Source: Carnobacterium funditum DSM 5970 (GTDB lineage: Bacteria > Bacillota > Bacilli > Lactobacillales > Carnobacteriaceae). Taken from it: 64,000 nt of DNA. This document shows positions 36,831-46,131 of this stretch, in pieces. Both the position numbers and the translations under genes were made by a program. The notes below the pieces were generated by a model. That model made no database searches, was not told where the DNA came from, and was given only the letters and a program-made list of their open reading frames with translations. The stretch is from assembly GCF_000744185.1 (NCBI RefSeq), contig NZ_JQLL01000001.1, positions 2,013,001 to 2,077,000 of the forward strand. The letters are read 5' to 3'. Position 1 is the stretch's first letter. Every line of letters begins with the position of its first letter.

Positions 36831-37193
36831 ATGGATTATAGAAACGCATCAAATGTTTACAAACAAAACCAAATCTTAAACGCCACACCCAAAAAACTAG
36901 TTATTATGTTATACGAAGGTGCCATCAAAAACTTAAAACTAGCTGAACTCTCAGCAACGGACAAGAAAATTGAAGAAACCAATAATGCCTTAATCAAAGT
37001 TCAAAACATTATTCAAGAATTGATGAGTACCTTAGATTTTAAAAATGGTGGCGAAGTTGCCGAAAATTTAAACCAGTTATATGATTATTATATGACTGAG
37101 TTAATTAAAGCCAATCGTTCTAAAGATCCTGAAAGCATCAAAAACATCCGAGTGCCATTAGAAGAGTTACGCGATACGTGGATTGAAATCTAA
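36831..37193 (+). CDS. fliS: flagellin export chaperone FliS
   Basis: Binds the flagellin C-terminus and prevents polymerisation in the cytoplasm. 120 residues, four-helix fold, with the family signature KQNQILNATPKKLVIMLYEGAIKNL and a C-terminal YDYYMTELIKANRSKDPESIKNI block. AAAAGGAG precedes the ATG. It is the last gene before two tandem terminators. Confidence 0.96.
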   Translation: MDYRNASNVYKQNQILNATPKKLVIMLYEGAIKNLKLAELSATDKKIEETNNALIKVQNIIQELMSTLDFKNGGEVAENLNQLYDYYMTELIKANRSKDPESIKNIRVPLEELRDTWIEI

Positions 37194-37269
37194 AAAAAGA
37201 ATTGTCGTTTTTTAGACACATTTAAGTTAGCTTTTTCAATTCCCTTTAAAACGTTGAATATACGGCGTT

Positions 37270-37296
37270 ATCTTTGCTTTTTATAAAAGCGAAGAT
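37270..37296 (+). terminator. First terminator after fliS
   Basis: ATCTTTGCTTTT with AAAAGCGAAGAT (one wobble), 3-nt loop, then a T run. Confidence 0.8.
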
Positions 37297-37335
37297 TTTT
37301 TTATTATTTTGATTAGTAAGCGCTTGATGGTAGTT

Positions 37336-37380
37336 AAAGGCTAAACAACAGTTTATTTGTTAAACTGTTGTTTAGCCTTT
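37336..37380 (+). terminator. Second, very strong terminator after fliS
   Basis: 20-bp perfect stem (37336-37355 with 37361-37380), 5-nt loop, T-rich tail. It insulates the class II operon. Confidence 0.95.
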
Positions 37381-37435
37381 TTTTATTTTAGAAATAAAGC
37401 AAGAAAATAACTGAAAAATAAACAAACAAAAGTTA

Positions 37436-37464
37436 TTGCTCAATGATTCTAATTCCGTTATACT
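37436..37464 (+). promoter_or_regulatory. Sigma-A promoter of the fli/flh operon
   Basis: TTGCTC, 17-bp spacer, TATACT. It is the only good promoter before flgB and no sigma-D octamer is present, as expected for an early operon that itself encodes the flagellar sigma factor. Confidence 0.75.
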
Positions 37465-37523
37465 AAATTCCGTGGAGGGGATACTGATCTTTACACAAAA
37501 AACCATACGTTATTTTAATATAT

Positions 37524-37540
37524 ATACATAACATATGTAT
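37524..37540 (+). promoter_or_regulatory. AT-only hairpin followed by T run in the flgB leader
   Basis: ATACATA-ACA-TATGTAT then TTTTTATTTT, 60 bp after the promoter. Possible attenuator or protein-binding palindrome. Confidence 0.35.
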
Positions 37541-37618
37541 TTTTTATTTTGGTAAAAGAATTGCTTTTCACGAGAATGGTTTATAGAACAAAAACTATTT
37601 TGCAATGGAGGACATAAA

Positions 37619-37999
37619 ATGAGCAATTCTGCGTACAATCTTATCAAGAACGCGCTTGATGCAACTGAATTGAGACAACAAATGATTTCGAGCAATATTG
37701 CGAATGTCAATACACCTGACTATAAGGTCAATAAAGTTGATTTTGAAAACAGATTAGAAAAAGCCTATGATGGAATTGGAATGAAAAAAACGAACGTTCG
37801 ACATATTGGGATTGGCAGTCCAGATGAAGTTCTGCCGATTGTGACAAAGAGGACAAACTCAATCGTGAAAGAAAATGGAAACAATGTGGACATTGATATG
37901 GAAATGACAGATGAAGCCGCAACGACAATCCAATACAATGCACTTGTTGCCCAACTAAATGCCAAATATTCGATGCTTTACAGTGCAATCACAAAATGA
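37619..37999 (+). CDS. flgB: flagellar basal-body rod protein FlgB
   Basis: Proximal rod subunit. 126 residues with the rod N-terminal motif (RQQMISSNIANVNTPDYK) and a C-terminal axial helix (YNALVAQLNAKYSMLYSAI). TGGAGGA precedes the ATG. It starts the 24-gene operon. In Bacillus codY precedes it; here it is separated from upstream genes by terminators. Confidence 0.95.
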   Translation: MSNSAYNLIKNALDATELRQQMISSNIANVNTPDYKVNKVDFENRLEKAYDGIGMKKTNVRHIGIGSPDEVLPIVTKRTNSIVKENGNNVDIDMEMTDEAATTIQYNALVAQLNAKYSMLYSAITK

Positions 38000-38023
38000 T
38001 GAAACAATCTGGAGGACAAAACA

Positions 38024-38458
38024 ATGTCTATATTTAATTCCTTACACATTAACGCGAGCGGCTTAGGGTTAGAACGGTTAAAACTAGATACGATTTCAAC
38101 CAATATTGCCAACATCAATACCACCCGCACGGAAGATGGTGGAGCTTACATAAAAAAAGAAGTCGTTTTCGAAGAAAGTCTCAAGCAAGTGAACTCTTCT
38201 TTGACAGGCAATGTAGAGAAGAAAAGTTTTGGAGTCAAAGCAACTCAGATAGCAGAAAACGATGAAGGAATTGTGATAGAATACAATCCTACTCATCCAG
38301 ATGCAGATGAAAATGGTTATCTGCAACTATCAAATGTCAATATGGCAGATGAAATGATCGACATGATTACAGCGCAACGTACCTATGATGCTAATGTCAC
38401 AGCTATGAACGCCAGTAAAGAAATGTTGAAAAAAGCATTAGAAATTAGAATCAGTTAA
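38024..38458 (+). CDS. flgC: flagellar basal-body rod protein FlgC
   Basis: Rod subunit, 144 residues. N-terminus SLHINASGLGLERLKLDTISTNIANINT; C-terminus YLQLSNVNMADEMIDMITAQRTYDANVTAMNASKEMLKKAL. CTGGAGGA precedes the ATG. Third-position partner of FlgB and FliE in the rod. Confidence 0.95.
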   Translation: MSIFNSLHINASGLGLERLKLDTISTNIANINTTRTEDGGAYIKKEVVFEESLKQVNSSLTGNVEKKSFGVKATQIAENDEGIVIEYNPTHPDADENGYLQLSNVNMADEMIDMITAQRTYDANVTAMNASKEMLKKALEIRIS

Positions 38459-38489
38459 TAAGAAAAAATAAGCATAAAGGAGAATTTAA

Positions 38490-38798
38490 GTGAACATAGA
38501 AAAATTATCTGCTAGTTTATTAACTGGCGTCACTCAACCCGCTACACCAGGCATAAAGACACAAGAAACAACCGCATCAGGATCATTTGCAGGAATGATC
38601 GAGCAAGCAATGGGTAATTTGAATGACAAACAATTAGCAGCGGACCAAGCTGTTCAGAGTCTTGCAGCAGGAGATGCCGATAATTTACATACAGTTATGA
38701 TTCGAACATCAGAAGCTCAATTAACGCTAGATTTAGCCTTACAAATTAGAAATAAAGGTCTAGAAGCCTATAACGAAGTGAAGAATATGCAATTTTAA
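38490..38798 (+). CDS. fliE: flagellar hook-basal body protein FliE
   Basis: Links the MS ring to the rod. 102 residues with the family C-terminus (VQSLAAGDADNLHTVMIRTSEAQLTLDLALQIRNKGLEAYNEVKNMQF). GTG start after AAAGGAGA. Confidence 0.94.
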   Translation: MNIEKLSASLLTGVTQPATPGIKTQETTASGSFAGMIEQAMGNLNDKQLAADQAVQSLAAGDADNLHTVMIRTSEAQLTLDLALQIRNKGLEAYNEVKNMQF

Positions 38799-38825
38799 TG
38801 AGTGATTAAGGGAGCTATAGCACTA

Positions 38826-40463
38826 ATGGGAAACTTTCAAAATACAATGAATGGAATCAAAGCAGGTTGGGCAGGGTTGGGTAGGCAAAAGCGCAATAGT
38901 TTAGTCCTTTTGTTGATCCTGATTACAGCATCCGTAATAGGATTAACCTACTACACACAAAAAGTAGAATACGCGACCTTGTTTTCCAATTTAGAAGAAA
39001 CAGATGCAGGAATAATTGTAAATGATTTGAAAACGAAAAAAGTGAAATACAAGTTAGAAGATAATGGAACGACTATTTTGGTTGATAAAAGCCAAGTAGA
39101 CACGTACCGAATTGATTTAGCGGTTAACGATATGTTGCCACAAAACTCAACGGGCTTTGAAATTTTCGATACGACGAGTATGATGGCAACGGATGAAGAT
39201 CGAAAAATTATGTACCAACGGGCGGTAACAGGTGAACTGGAACGGTCTATTTCAGCACTGGACGCAATTGAAACCGCTAAAGTCTTATTGTCGATGCCAA
39301 AAGAAAGCGTGTTTACGAGTCAAGAAGACCAAGCAAAAGCATCTGCGAGCGTTGTCTTAACGACAAGTAACGGTCAAATTCCAGATAATTCGGCTGTCCA
39401 AGGAATTGCCTCATTGATTGCTGGAGCAGTTGAAAATTTGCCGAAAGAAAACATCAAGATAGTTGATACAAAAGGCAACTTGTTAAGTGCAGCCTTAGAA
39501 GACGATAGCAGCTTAAATGCAACAGATATGGTGAGCAAATACCAAGCAATTAAAAATAGATACGAACAAGAACTAGAAGAAAAGTTAACAGAAACATTGG
39601 GTCCGATTTTTGGAGCAGAAAATGTCAATGTCGCTGTGAGTGCAGATTTGAACTTTGATTCAATTCAAAAAGAAAGGGTGACTTATTCAGATGAACCGGT
39701 CTTAAGAAGTGAAACGGTTTCTGCCAGTGGTGGAACCATTGATGTGGCTGGGGGAACAGGAATTGATAATGTCATCAATGAAATCGTTGAAGGCGATGGC
39801 GATGTAAGTTCTTCTTACGACCGAACAGCTAATTATGAGTTGGATACAGAAACCACTAGCACAGCTAAAGCACCAGGGTCACTCAATCAATTGTCGACTT
39901 CTATTATTTTGAATCAAACATTAAGTCAAGCAGAAGAAGAACAAGTGCAAGAAATAGTTAAAACAACAATTGGATTTGTCGAAGAACGAAATGATCAACT
40001 AACCGTTCAAGGGATGGAATTTGCAAAGCCAACAGAAGACATCGTGCCGACAACTCCTAAAGAGATTATTGGCAATACGATTAAAGAGACTTTGCTAAAA
40101 GATTGGCCTTATTTAGCGGGCGGTTTGGGAATACTCTTATTGCTAATCGTCCTATTAACGGTTTTGATGAAAAAATCAAAAAATAGAAACGATGATGAGT
40201 TTGATTTCGAAGAAGTCACGAATGATAAAGCAGATGGCACGTTGAATAACGAATTAGAAACAATCAGAATGCAGAAATTGAAAGAGAAACAAGACAAACT
40301 AGCAAAAAGAGAACGAATGGAAAAAAGTGATCGAGAAGCCGCAGAATTAACGGAAGAGTTGAATCAAGCCATGTCTGTTAAGGAAAAAGCAGCTAGGGAA
40401 TACGCGAAAGAGAATCCAGAAGCTTCTGCAGATTTGATAAAAATTTGGATGAAAGATGAGTAG
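38826..40463 (+). CDS. fliF: flagellar MS-ring protein FliF
   Basis: Membrane-embedded base on which the flagellum is built. 545 residues: TM1 at about 26-48, periplasmic ring-building motifs (YATLFSNLEETDAGIIVNDL; ARVLLSMPKE-like segment), an acidic/Ser linker, TM2 at about 425-450 and a charged cytoplasmic tail that binds FliG. ATG 38826 follows AAGGGAG; a GTG at 38802 in frame lies before that ribosome site and is rejected. Confidence 0.95.
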   Translation: MGNFQNTMNGIKAGWAGLGRQKRNSLVLLLILITASVIGLTYYTQKVEYATLFSNLEETDAGIIVNDLKTKKVKYKLEDNGTTILVDKSQVDTYRIDLAVNDMLPQNSTGFEIFDTTSMMATDEDRKIMYQRAVTGELERSISALDAIETAKVLLSMPKESVFTSQEDQAKASASVVLTTSNGQIPDNSAVQGIASLIAGAVENLPKENIKIVDTKGNLLSAALEDDSSLNATDMVSKYQAIKNRYEQELEEKLTETLGPIFGAENVNVAVSADLNFDSIQKERVTYSDEPVLRSETVSASGGTIDVAGGTGIDNVINEIVEGDGDVSSSYDRTANYELDTETTSTAKAPGSLNQLSTSIILNQTLSQAEEEQVQEIVKTTIGFVEERNDQLTVQGMEFAKPTEDIVPTTPKEIIGNTIKETLLKDWPYLAGGLGILLLLIVLLTVLMKKSKNRNDDEFDFEEVTNDKADGTLNNELETIRMQKLKEKQDKLAKRERMEKSDREAAELTEELNQAMSVKEKAAREYAKENPEASADLIKIWMKDE

Positions 40464-40472
40464 GTGGGTATT

Positions 40473-41477
40473 GTGCAAGAAATAGATGGCATAAAAAAAT
40501 CTGCAATATTGTTGATTTCCTTAGGGTCTGAAACAGCAGCGAAAATCATGAAAACATTACCAGATAGTTACATTCAAAAAGTTAGTTACGAAATCGCTAA
40601 TATCGATTATGTAAAGCCAGAAGAACGAGATGCGATTGTCAATGAATTTATCGAATTATCACAAGCCAGAGAATATATGATTGATGGCGGAATTGATTAC
40701 GCTAAAAACTTATTGAATATGGCTATCGGCCCTCAAAGAGCAAAAGAAGTAATCGACATGTTAAATCAGATTCAATTACGTGAAAGACCGTTCAATATTG
40801 CTAGAAAAGCGGATCCACAGCAGTTAACGAACTTGTTGTTAAATGAACAGCCACAAACAGTTGCCTTGATTTTGTGTTACATGCAGCCCGATAAAGCGGC
40901 GTTGATTCTATCTCAATTCCCATTGCATCTGCAATCAGAGATTGCTGAAAGAATTGGGACCATCACGAGTACGTCACCGGCCATTATTGAAAAGATTGAA
41001 AAAGTCATTGAAAATAAATTTTCAAATTATATTGAAAATGACATGGAAGCTGTTGGCGGAGTGAAAACATTGGTTGAAATTCTTAACTCGGTTGGTCGAA
41101 GTACAGAGAAAAATATTATTGGTGTCTTAGAAGAAAAACAACCTGAATTGGCCGAAGAAATTAAAGCCAGCCTATTCACCTTTGAAGATATCACAACCCT
41201 TGAAAAAGGCGATGTTCAAAAAGTTCTTAGAGAAATCGATAATGATGACTTGGCATTGGCGCTTAAAGGTGGATCTGATGAAATCAAAGAATTTATTTTT
41301 GCTAATCTATCAGAACGGGCAAGCGAAACACTCAAAGAAGATCTGCAGTTCATGGGACCTTCTCGTCTATCGGCTGTAGAAGAAGCTCAACAACGAGTGG
41401 TTTCTGTTATCCGTATGTTGGATGAGAAAGGCGAAGTTTATTTGAGAAGAGGAGAACAAGATGCCATCATCTCATAA
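40473..41477 (+). CDS. fliG: flagellar motor switch protein FliG
   Basis: Rotor torque protein of the C ring. 334 residues. The N-terminus is DGIKKSAILLISLGSETAAKIMKTL, the middle domain has NEQPQTVAL (variant of the EHPQ motif), and the C-terminal domain carries the charged torque helix (DDLALALKGGSDEIKEFIFANLSERASETLKEDL). I prefer the GTG at 40473 (AGGTGG 5 bp upstream) over the GTG at 40464, which lies within that site. It overlaps fliH by 17 bp. Confidence 0.95.
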   Translation: MQEIDGIKKSAILLISLGSETAAKIMKTLPDSYIQKVSYEIANIDYVKPEERDAIVNEFIELSQAREYMIDGGIDYAKNLLNMAIGPQRAKEVIDMLNQIQLRERPFNIARKADPQQLTNLLLNEQPQTVALILCYMQPDKAALILSQFPLHLQSEIAERIGTITSTSPAIIEKIEKVIENKFSNYIENDMEAVGGVKTLVEILNSVGRSTEKNIIGVLEEKQPELAEEIKASLFTFEDITTLEKGDVQKVLREIDNDDLALALKGGSDEIKEFIFANLSERASETLKEDLQFMGPSRLSAVEEAQQRVVSVIRMLDEKGEVYLRRGEQDAIIS

Positions 41478-42225
41478 TATTATTAAACGAGGGCATTCTT
41501 TTTCAGAAGAACAAACCTCATTGATTCAAACAAAATTAGCGGTTCAAAAAGTAACAATTGTTCCAAAAGAAACGCTTAGTGAAGTTCAAACGGGTGTTAA
41601 CTATGAAGAATTAGCAACTGTTAAAGCAGAGGTATCGGCTGTAAAAGCTCAAAAAGAAAAGTTGATTAAAATAGCTGAAGCAGAAGCAGAAGCTTTAAAA
41701 TCGGCCGCTATTGAAAAAGGATTCGTTGAAGGACAAACAACGGGCTATGAAGCAGGTTATTCAAGCGGTTACCTTGCGGGGATGCAAAAAGCAGAAGAAG
41801 AAAGCATTAAAATGAAAGAAAACGTCCAACAGATGCTGGTGGAAGCAGAAGCCTTTGTTGAAAAGTATTACAAAGAACAAAAAGAAGCTCTATTAGATCT
41901 GGCAGGACATATGGCAGAAACCATTGTCCATACAACAATCGATACTTCTTCAGAGCAAATAATGGACTTAGTCAAACCCGTTATCCATCGATTGAGACGT
42001 GAAAATCAGCTAATTACCTTATCTGTTCGACCTGAACAAAACCAACTAGTTAAAGAAGCAGTTAGTGAGTTAGAAAAAGAACATCCAGAGATTCGTTTTG
42101 CGGTACTAACAGACAATACCCTCGATAAAAATGGCTGTACGATTGAAAGTGCTCATGCGATTATTGACTTGCAAGTGCGAAAACAACTGGATGCGATGTT
42201 GGCCGAGATGAAAGAGATGGAGTGA
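41461..42225 (+). CDS. fliH: flagellar assembly protein FliH
   Basis: Stator of the FliI ATPase complex that delivers export substrates. 254 residues, largely helical. It has a coiled coil at about 55-80, glycine-patterned GFVEGQTTGYEAGYSSGYLAG typical of FliH, and a C-terminal globular domain. ATG 41461 lies inside the fliG end after AAGAGGAGA. Coupled to fliG and fliI. Confidence 0.9.
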   Translation: MPSSHNIIKRGHSFSEEQTSLIQTKLAVQKVTIVPKETLSEVQTGVNYEELATVKAEVSAVKAQKEKLIKIAEAEAEALKSAAIEKGFVEGQTTGYEAGYSSGYLAGMQKAEEESIKMKENVQQMLVEAEAFVEKYYKEQKEALLDLAGHMAETIVHTTIDTSSEQIMDLVKPVIHRLRRENQLITLSVRPEQNQLVKEAVSELEKEHPEIRFAVLTDNTLDKNGCTIESAHAIIDLQVRKQLDAMLAEMKEME

Positions 42226-42232
42226 AACAACC

Positions 42233-43561
42233 ATGTTTAGCCTACCTTTTGAAGCGTATCACAACGAATTAAATAAAAAAAATTACCACTTAAAATTGGG
42301 TAAGGTTAGTCAGGTAACCGGTCTCATAATCAAAGTTGAAGGATTAGATGCCTTTGTTGGCGAAGTTTGCGAGATACGAATCAAGTCTTCTAGTCGAATT
42401 GCTTTGAGTGAAGTGGTGGGTTTCGTAGAAGAGACGGTCTTATTGATGCCACTGGATGAATTAGATGGGATTGGGCCAGGCTGTTTGGTACGGCCGACAG
42501 GCAAAAGATTGAAAGTCGAAATCAGTGAAAAACTGTTGGGCAATACGTTAGATGGGTTAGGCCGCCCAATGGATGAAAACCTGAAAGTAGACGGCGTATT
42601 TTATGACGTTAACCGAAGTTCACCGAATCCTTTCAAACGAAAAAAAATCCAAGATGTGATTCCGACAGGTATTAGAGCCATTGATGGTACGCTAACCGTT
42701 GGTGAAGGCCAACGCATGGGCATCTTTGCCGGTAGTGGCGTTGGAAAGAGTACCTTGTTGGGCATGATGGCTCGTTACATTGAAGCCGACATTATTGTGA
42801 TTGGATTAATCGGAGAACGGGGTAGAGAAGTTCTTGAATTCATTGAAAAAGATCTTGGGGAAGAAGGGTACAAAAAATCGGTTGTCGTTTGTGCGACATC
42901 GGATATGCCACCTCTTGTTCGTTTGAAAGGCGCGTCAGTAGCGACGACGATTGCGGAATATTTTCGTGACCAAGGGAAAAAAGTGGTCTTAATGATGGAT
43001 TCCGTTACGCGGGTTGCTATGGCCCAAAGAGAGATAGGACTAGCGACCGGTGAGCCACCAACAACTAAAGGGTATACTCCTTCCGTTTTTACAACGTTGC
43101 CAAAGTTAATGGAACGAAGTGGTATGTCAGAAACAGGATCGATTACCGCCTTTTATACCGTTCTTGTTGAAGGAGATGATATGAATGAGCCAATTGCCGA
43201 TTCTGTACGTGGAATATTGGACGGACACATTGTCTTGTCACGTAAAATAGCTTCTGAGAATCATTACCCTGCAATCGATATCCAAAATAGTATTAGTCGT
43301 TTGATGAAGGATATCACAACAGAAAAACACTACTTAGCAGCCGGCAGATTAAAAGAAAATATGGCTGTGTATGCCGATTCGAAGGATTTAATTGATGTTG
43401 GGGCGTATCGAACAGGAAGCAATCCTTCAGTAGACAGAGCGGTTCAATTAAATAGCCCGATAAAGAATTTCTTAAAACAAAAAGTGGATGATGAAATCGC
43501 ATTTGAAGATGTAGTGGCATCATTAGATACCTTATTCAAAACGTCCCAAGTGAGCGGATAA
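42233..43561 (+). CDS. fliI: flagellum-specific ATPase FliI
   Basis: Hexameric export ATPase related to F1-beta. 442 residues, with Walker A GSGVGKST at 167-174, Walker B VVLMMDSVTR and the family TKGYTPSVFTTLPKLMERSG block. TGGAGTGA precedes the ATG. Confidence 0.97.
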   Translation: MFSLPFEAYHNELNKKNYHLKLGKVSQVTGLIIKVEGLDAFVGEVCEIRIKSSSRIALSEVVGFVEETVLLMPLDELDGIGPGCLVRPTGKRLKVEISEKLLGNTLDGLGRPMDENLKVDGVFYDVNRSSPNPFKRKKIQDVIPTGIRAIDGTLTVGEGQRMGIFAGSGVGKSTLLGMMARYIEADIIVIGLIGERGREVLEFIEKDLGEEGYKKSVVVCATSDMPPLVRLKGASVATTIAEYFRDQGKKVVLMMDSVTRVAMAQREIGLATGEPPTTKGYTPSVFTTLPKLMERSGMSETGSITAFYTVLVEGDDMNEPIADSVRGILDGHIVLSRKIASENHYPAIDIQNSISRLMKDITTEKHYLAAGRLKENMAVYADSKDLIDVGAYRTGSNPSVDRAVQLNSPIKNFLKQKVDDEIAFEDVVASLDTLFKTSQVSG

Positions 43562-43600
43562 CCAATCAATCGGATAAACAAAGTAAGAGAGGTGTAAGTA

Positions 43601-44035
43601 TTGAGTAAATTCAAGTTTTCAATGGAGAAAGTTTTGGATTGGCGTTCGGATACAGAAGAAACGAAGAAAAAAAATCTTGGAGATGCCGAGAGAGAAAAAG
43701 TTCAACAAGATTCTCTGCTAAAAGATATGATTCAAGAAAACATTAAGATAAAAAATGAAAGTTTAACCACAACTCGTATCGATATTTTACGTCGTCAAAA
43801 CATGTATAAAGTGATGCTAGATGAAAGAATCATCCAGCAAAAAAACCAAGTGGAAATCGCAATAAAATCAGTTGAAACAGCTCGCTTAGAGTTAATGGAG
43901 GCCCACAAAGAAAAAAAGGTCATGGAAAAGTTGAAAGAAAAAGAATTCAACTTGTTAGCAAGTCAAGAAAAAAGTGAAGAACAAAAGCAATTGGATGAGA
44001 TGGCTACTTTGAGTTATGGAAGAAGTTACTATTAA
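43601..44035 (+). CDS. fliJ: flagellar export protein FliJ
   Basis: Central stalk and chaperone of the export ATPase. 144 residues, almost one continuous coiled coil, starting KFKFSMEKVLDWRSDTEETKKKNLG as in the family. TTG start after AGAGGTG, which suggests limited output relative to neighbours. Confidence 0.88.
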   Translation: MSKFKFSMEKVLDWRSDTEETKKKNLGDAEREKVQQDSLLKDMIQENIKIKNESLTTTRIDILRRQNMYKVMLDERIIQQKNQVEIAIKSVETARLELMEAHKEKKVMEKLKEKEFNLLASQEKSEEQKQLDEMATLSYGRSYY

Positions 44036-44116
44036 GTCGTGTCTAATTTAGTTGTAGAGTAATGGATAAATATACATAAAAAAACCAAATGAAAAGAGAA
44101 GGAAGGAGGAAGCCAG

Positions 44117-45583
44117 TTGGATCATCCGCTCATTCAATCATTAAAAGCGATGGATACTCATCCTGGGGATAAGAGTATAAAAAAAGAGCCTGTTTCTAAA
44201 GAGCAGTTTCAAACTCATTTATCTAAGGAAACTAAAAAGCAACTAGCAGAAAAAGAAACAAAGCTGACACCTAAAAAAAATGAAGAAAAAGACCAAAAAA
44301 ATTTATCAGAAAAAGAAAAAGAAAAAGAATCAGTAATGGATGGTCTATTCTCAAGTTCCATTCTGACTGTTCAAAGCGGATTGTCTAAATCTTTAAAACT
44401 AAGCATACCTGAAGTGAAAGTAGAAATAATACAAGACATAACTAAGGGATACATAAAACCGACAGACGAGATTGCGATAGAAAAGGGACGGGAAGAAACC
44501 CTACCCGTTCAAAAACAAAATCAAAAACAAGTAATGGAACTGAACAAGCCGCCAATAGACCATACTGTAGAAAAAACCCCAACCCTTTCATTTGAAGAAG
44601 AAACAACTAATAAGATAAACGACAATAAGATAAACGACAATACGATAAACGAAAACAAAACAACTAGCACACAGACGAATCCAAACAGTTCTTTAGTAGC
44701 AACTGAGAGTGGAAAAGAAGCCTCCCTTCAACTAGTGGGAGAAGAAGGTGTTTCAAATAAAGGTACGGCTGAAGTAAATGCCACGAAAGAAGACTTAAAT
44801 ACCAAGGTGTTTGAAACCTTGACCAGCCCACGTTTATTAACAAAGGATTGGACTCAAGTCAAAAAGCCAATTGAAGCAGAAAAAGATGTTGAGATAGAAC
44901 AGGTGCTATCTAGTGAGGCAAAGGATTCCAAGAAAACAGCCAATCAACTCGAAAGCGAGTCAGTTGTTATAAATAAGAATACCGCGATAGGAAATGAGAA
45001 AAGGGTATCAACAATCGGTGTTAATGAAAAAGAACAACTCATAGTCAAAAATGAGGACATGGACTCTAACGTTAAAATAGATACAGCAGTCGCTGTTCAA
45101 AAAAATACGAGTGAGCCCATTGTGACAAAGAGTAACAACCAAGACACCATAAGGCAAAAAGTCACATATGAAGTCAATCAACTTATTTCAAAAGAAATAG
45201 AGCAGGTTCAAACAAAAGGGCAATCCAGTGCTAAAGTGACACTTTCACCAGCGGGGATGGGGGATATTTCCATTTCTTTGGAATTAAAAGATCATGTGCT
45301 ATCCACAAAAATCATTGTGGATAATATAAAAATCCAAGAACTACTAACTGGTGGTGTACCAAAATTATCTGATAATCTCAATCGACACGCCATCCAAATC
45401 GGCGAAGTAACCATTCAATTAGCGACGTCAGAACAAAATGACTCTCGTTTTGAGCAAAGACAACACAAAAAAGGGCAACAAACAAAAAGAAATATAACTA
45501 GGGGATCGTTTGCTGAAAGTGCGCCAATCAAAACAGCATCAGAAACAAATGGAAAAACAGGACGGTTGAGTATTTTAGTTTAG
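44117..45583 (+). CDS. fliK: flagellar hook-length control protein FliK
   Basis: Measures hook length and switches export specificity. 488 residues: a long low-complexity Lys/Glu/Thr/Asn-rich ruler, then the Flg_hook domain at about 363-435 (AKVTLSPAGMGDISISLEL; LNRHAIQIGEVTIQL). TTG start after AAGGAGGA. The ruler contains a 15-bp triplicate repeat encoding INDNK units. The gene separates fliJ from flgD as usual; MgtE/YlxF is absent. Confidence 0.9.
   Translation: MDHPLIQSLKAMDTHPGDKSIKKEPVSKEQFQTHLSKETKKQLAEKETKLTPKKNEEKDQKNLSEKEKEKESVMDGLFSSSILTVQSGLSKSLKLSIPEVKVEIIQDITKGYIKPTDEIAIEKGREETLPVQKQNQKQVMELNKPPIDHTVEKTPTLSFEEETTNKINDNKINDNTINENKTTSTQTNPNSSLVATESGKEASLQLVGEEGVSNKGTAEVNATKEDLNTKVFETLTSPRLLTKDWTQVKKPIEAEKDVEIEQVLSSEAKDSKKTANQLESESVVINKNTAIGNEKRVSTIGVNEKEQLIVKNEDMDSNVKIDTAVAVQKNTSEPIVTKSNNQDTIRQKVTYEVNQLISKEIEQVQTKGQSSAKVTLSPAGMGDISISLELKDHVLSTKIIVDNIKIQELLTGGVPKLSDNLNRHAIQIGEVTIQLATSEQNDSRFEQRQHKKGQQTKRNITRGSFAESAPIKTASETNGKTGRLSILV
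44609..44653 (+). repeat. Three 15-bp tandem repeats inside fliK
   Basis: AATAAGATAAACGAC twice exactly and a third copy with two changes, in frame, encoding NKINDN-type units in the ruler region. Confidence 0.9.
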
Positions 45584-45606
45584 ATAGATGAAGGAGGAAA
45601 GAAAAG

Positions 45607-46035
45607 GTGGATATTCCAAGTGATTTTCATATTGGTTCAGTGAAAAGCTTAGAACCAACTAAAAGTAAAGGCAATGAAATTACAACAGATGATTTTTTAC
45701 AAATCATGGCCGCAACAATGAAAATGCCTGCTATGCCAGGTGGAAGTGAAGGTGGCGGTGGTAGTGGGGAAACAGACCAGCTAACCCAACTAGCGACATT
45801 TAATATGCTAGATCAACTATCTCAAATTTCGGAGAAAATGAATTCTAGTTTATTAATGAGTCAACAACAACAAGCCTTTAATTTGATGGGTAAAGAAGTA
45901 AAAGTGTTGGATGGAGAAGTTTTTGCAACGGGAGTGGTTGAAAAAGTCCGGTTTGATCAAGGATATGCAACCATTCAAGTCAATGGCAAAAATTTCTATT
46001 TGAATGATATTTTAGAAGCAAGCAATAAAGCATAA
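45607..46035 (+). CDS. flgD: flagellar hook cap protein FlgD
   Basis: Scaffold for hook assembly. 142 residues, the short Firmicutes form. ITTDDFLQIMAATMKMPAMPGGSEGG is followed by QLTQLATFNMLDQLSQI and a C-terminal SH3-like stretch (MGKEVKVLDGEVFATGVVEKVRF). GTG start after AAGGAGGAA. Confidence 0.93.
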   Translation: MDIPSDFHIGSVKSLEPTKSKGNEITTDDFLQIMAATMKMPAMPGGSEGGGGSGETDQLTQLATFNMLDQLSQISEKMNSSLLMSQQQQAFNLMGKEVKVLDGEVFATGVVEKVRFDQGYATIQVNGKNFYLNDILEASNKA

Positions 46036-46131
46036 AGATAAGAACGTTTAACCAACAACTAAACAGATAGAGGCTAAAATGCCTAGAATCCGTAAAATGA
46101 TTAAACGGATTAATTGAATGGAGGAAGCAAC

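Larger units (their letters stand above)
37194..37618 (+). other. Regulatory region between fliS and flgB
   Basis: Holds two terminators, the sigma-A promoter of the large flagellar operon and a leader of about 150 nt with an AT-only hairpin. No coding sequence is supported. Confidence 0.7.

Noticed and set aside
37381-37600. MogR-type repressor boxes (TTTT-n5-AAAA) upstream of flgB, as in Listeria
   Set aside because: I found AT-rich runs but no exact paired boxes with the right spacing.
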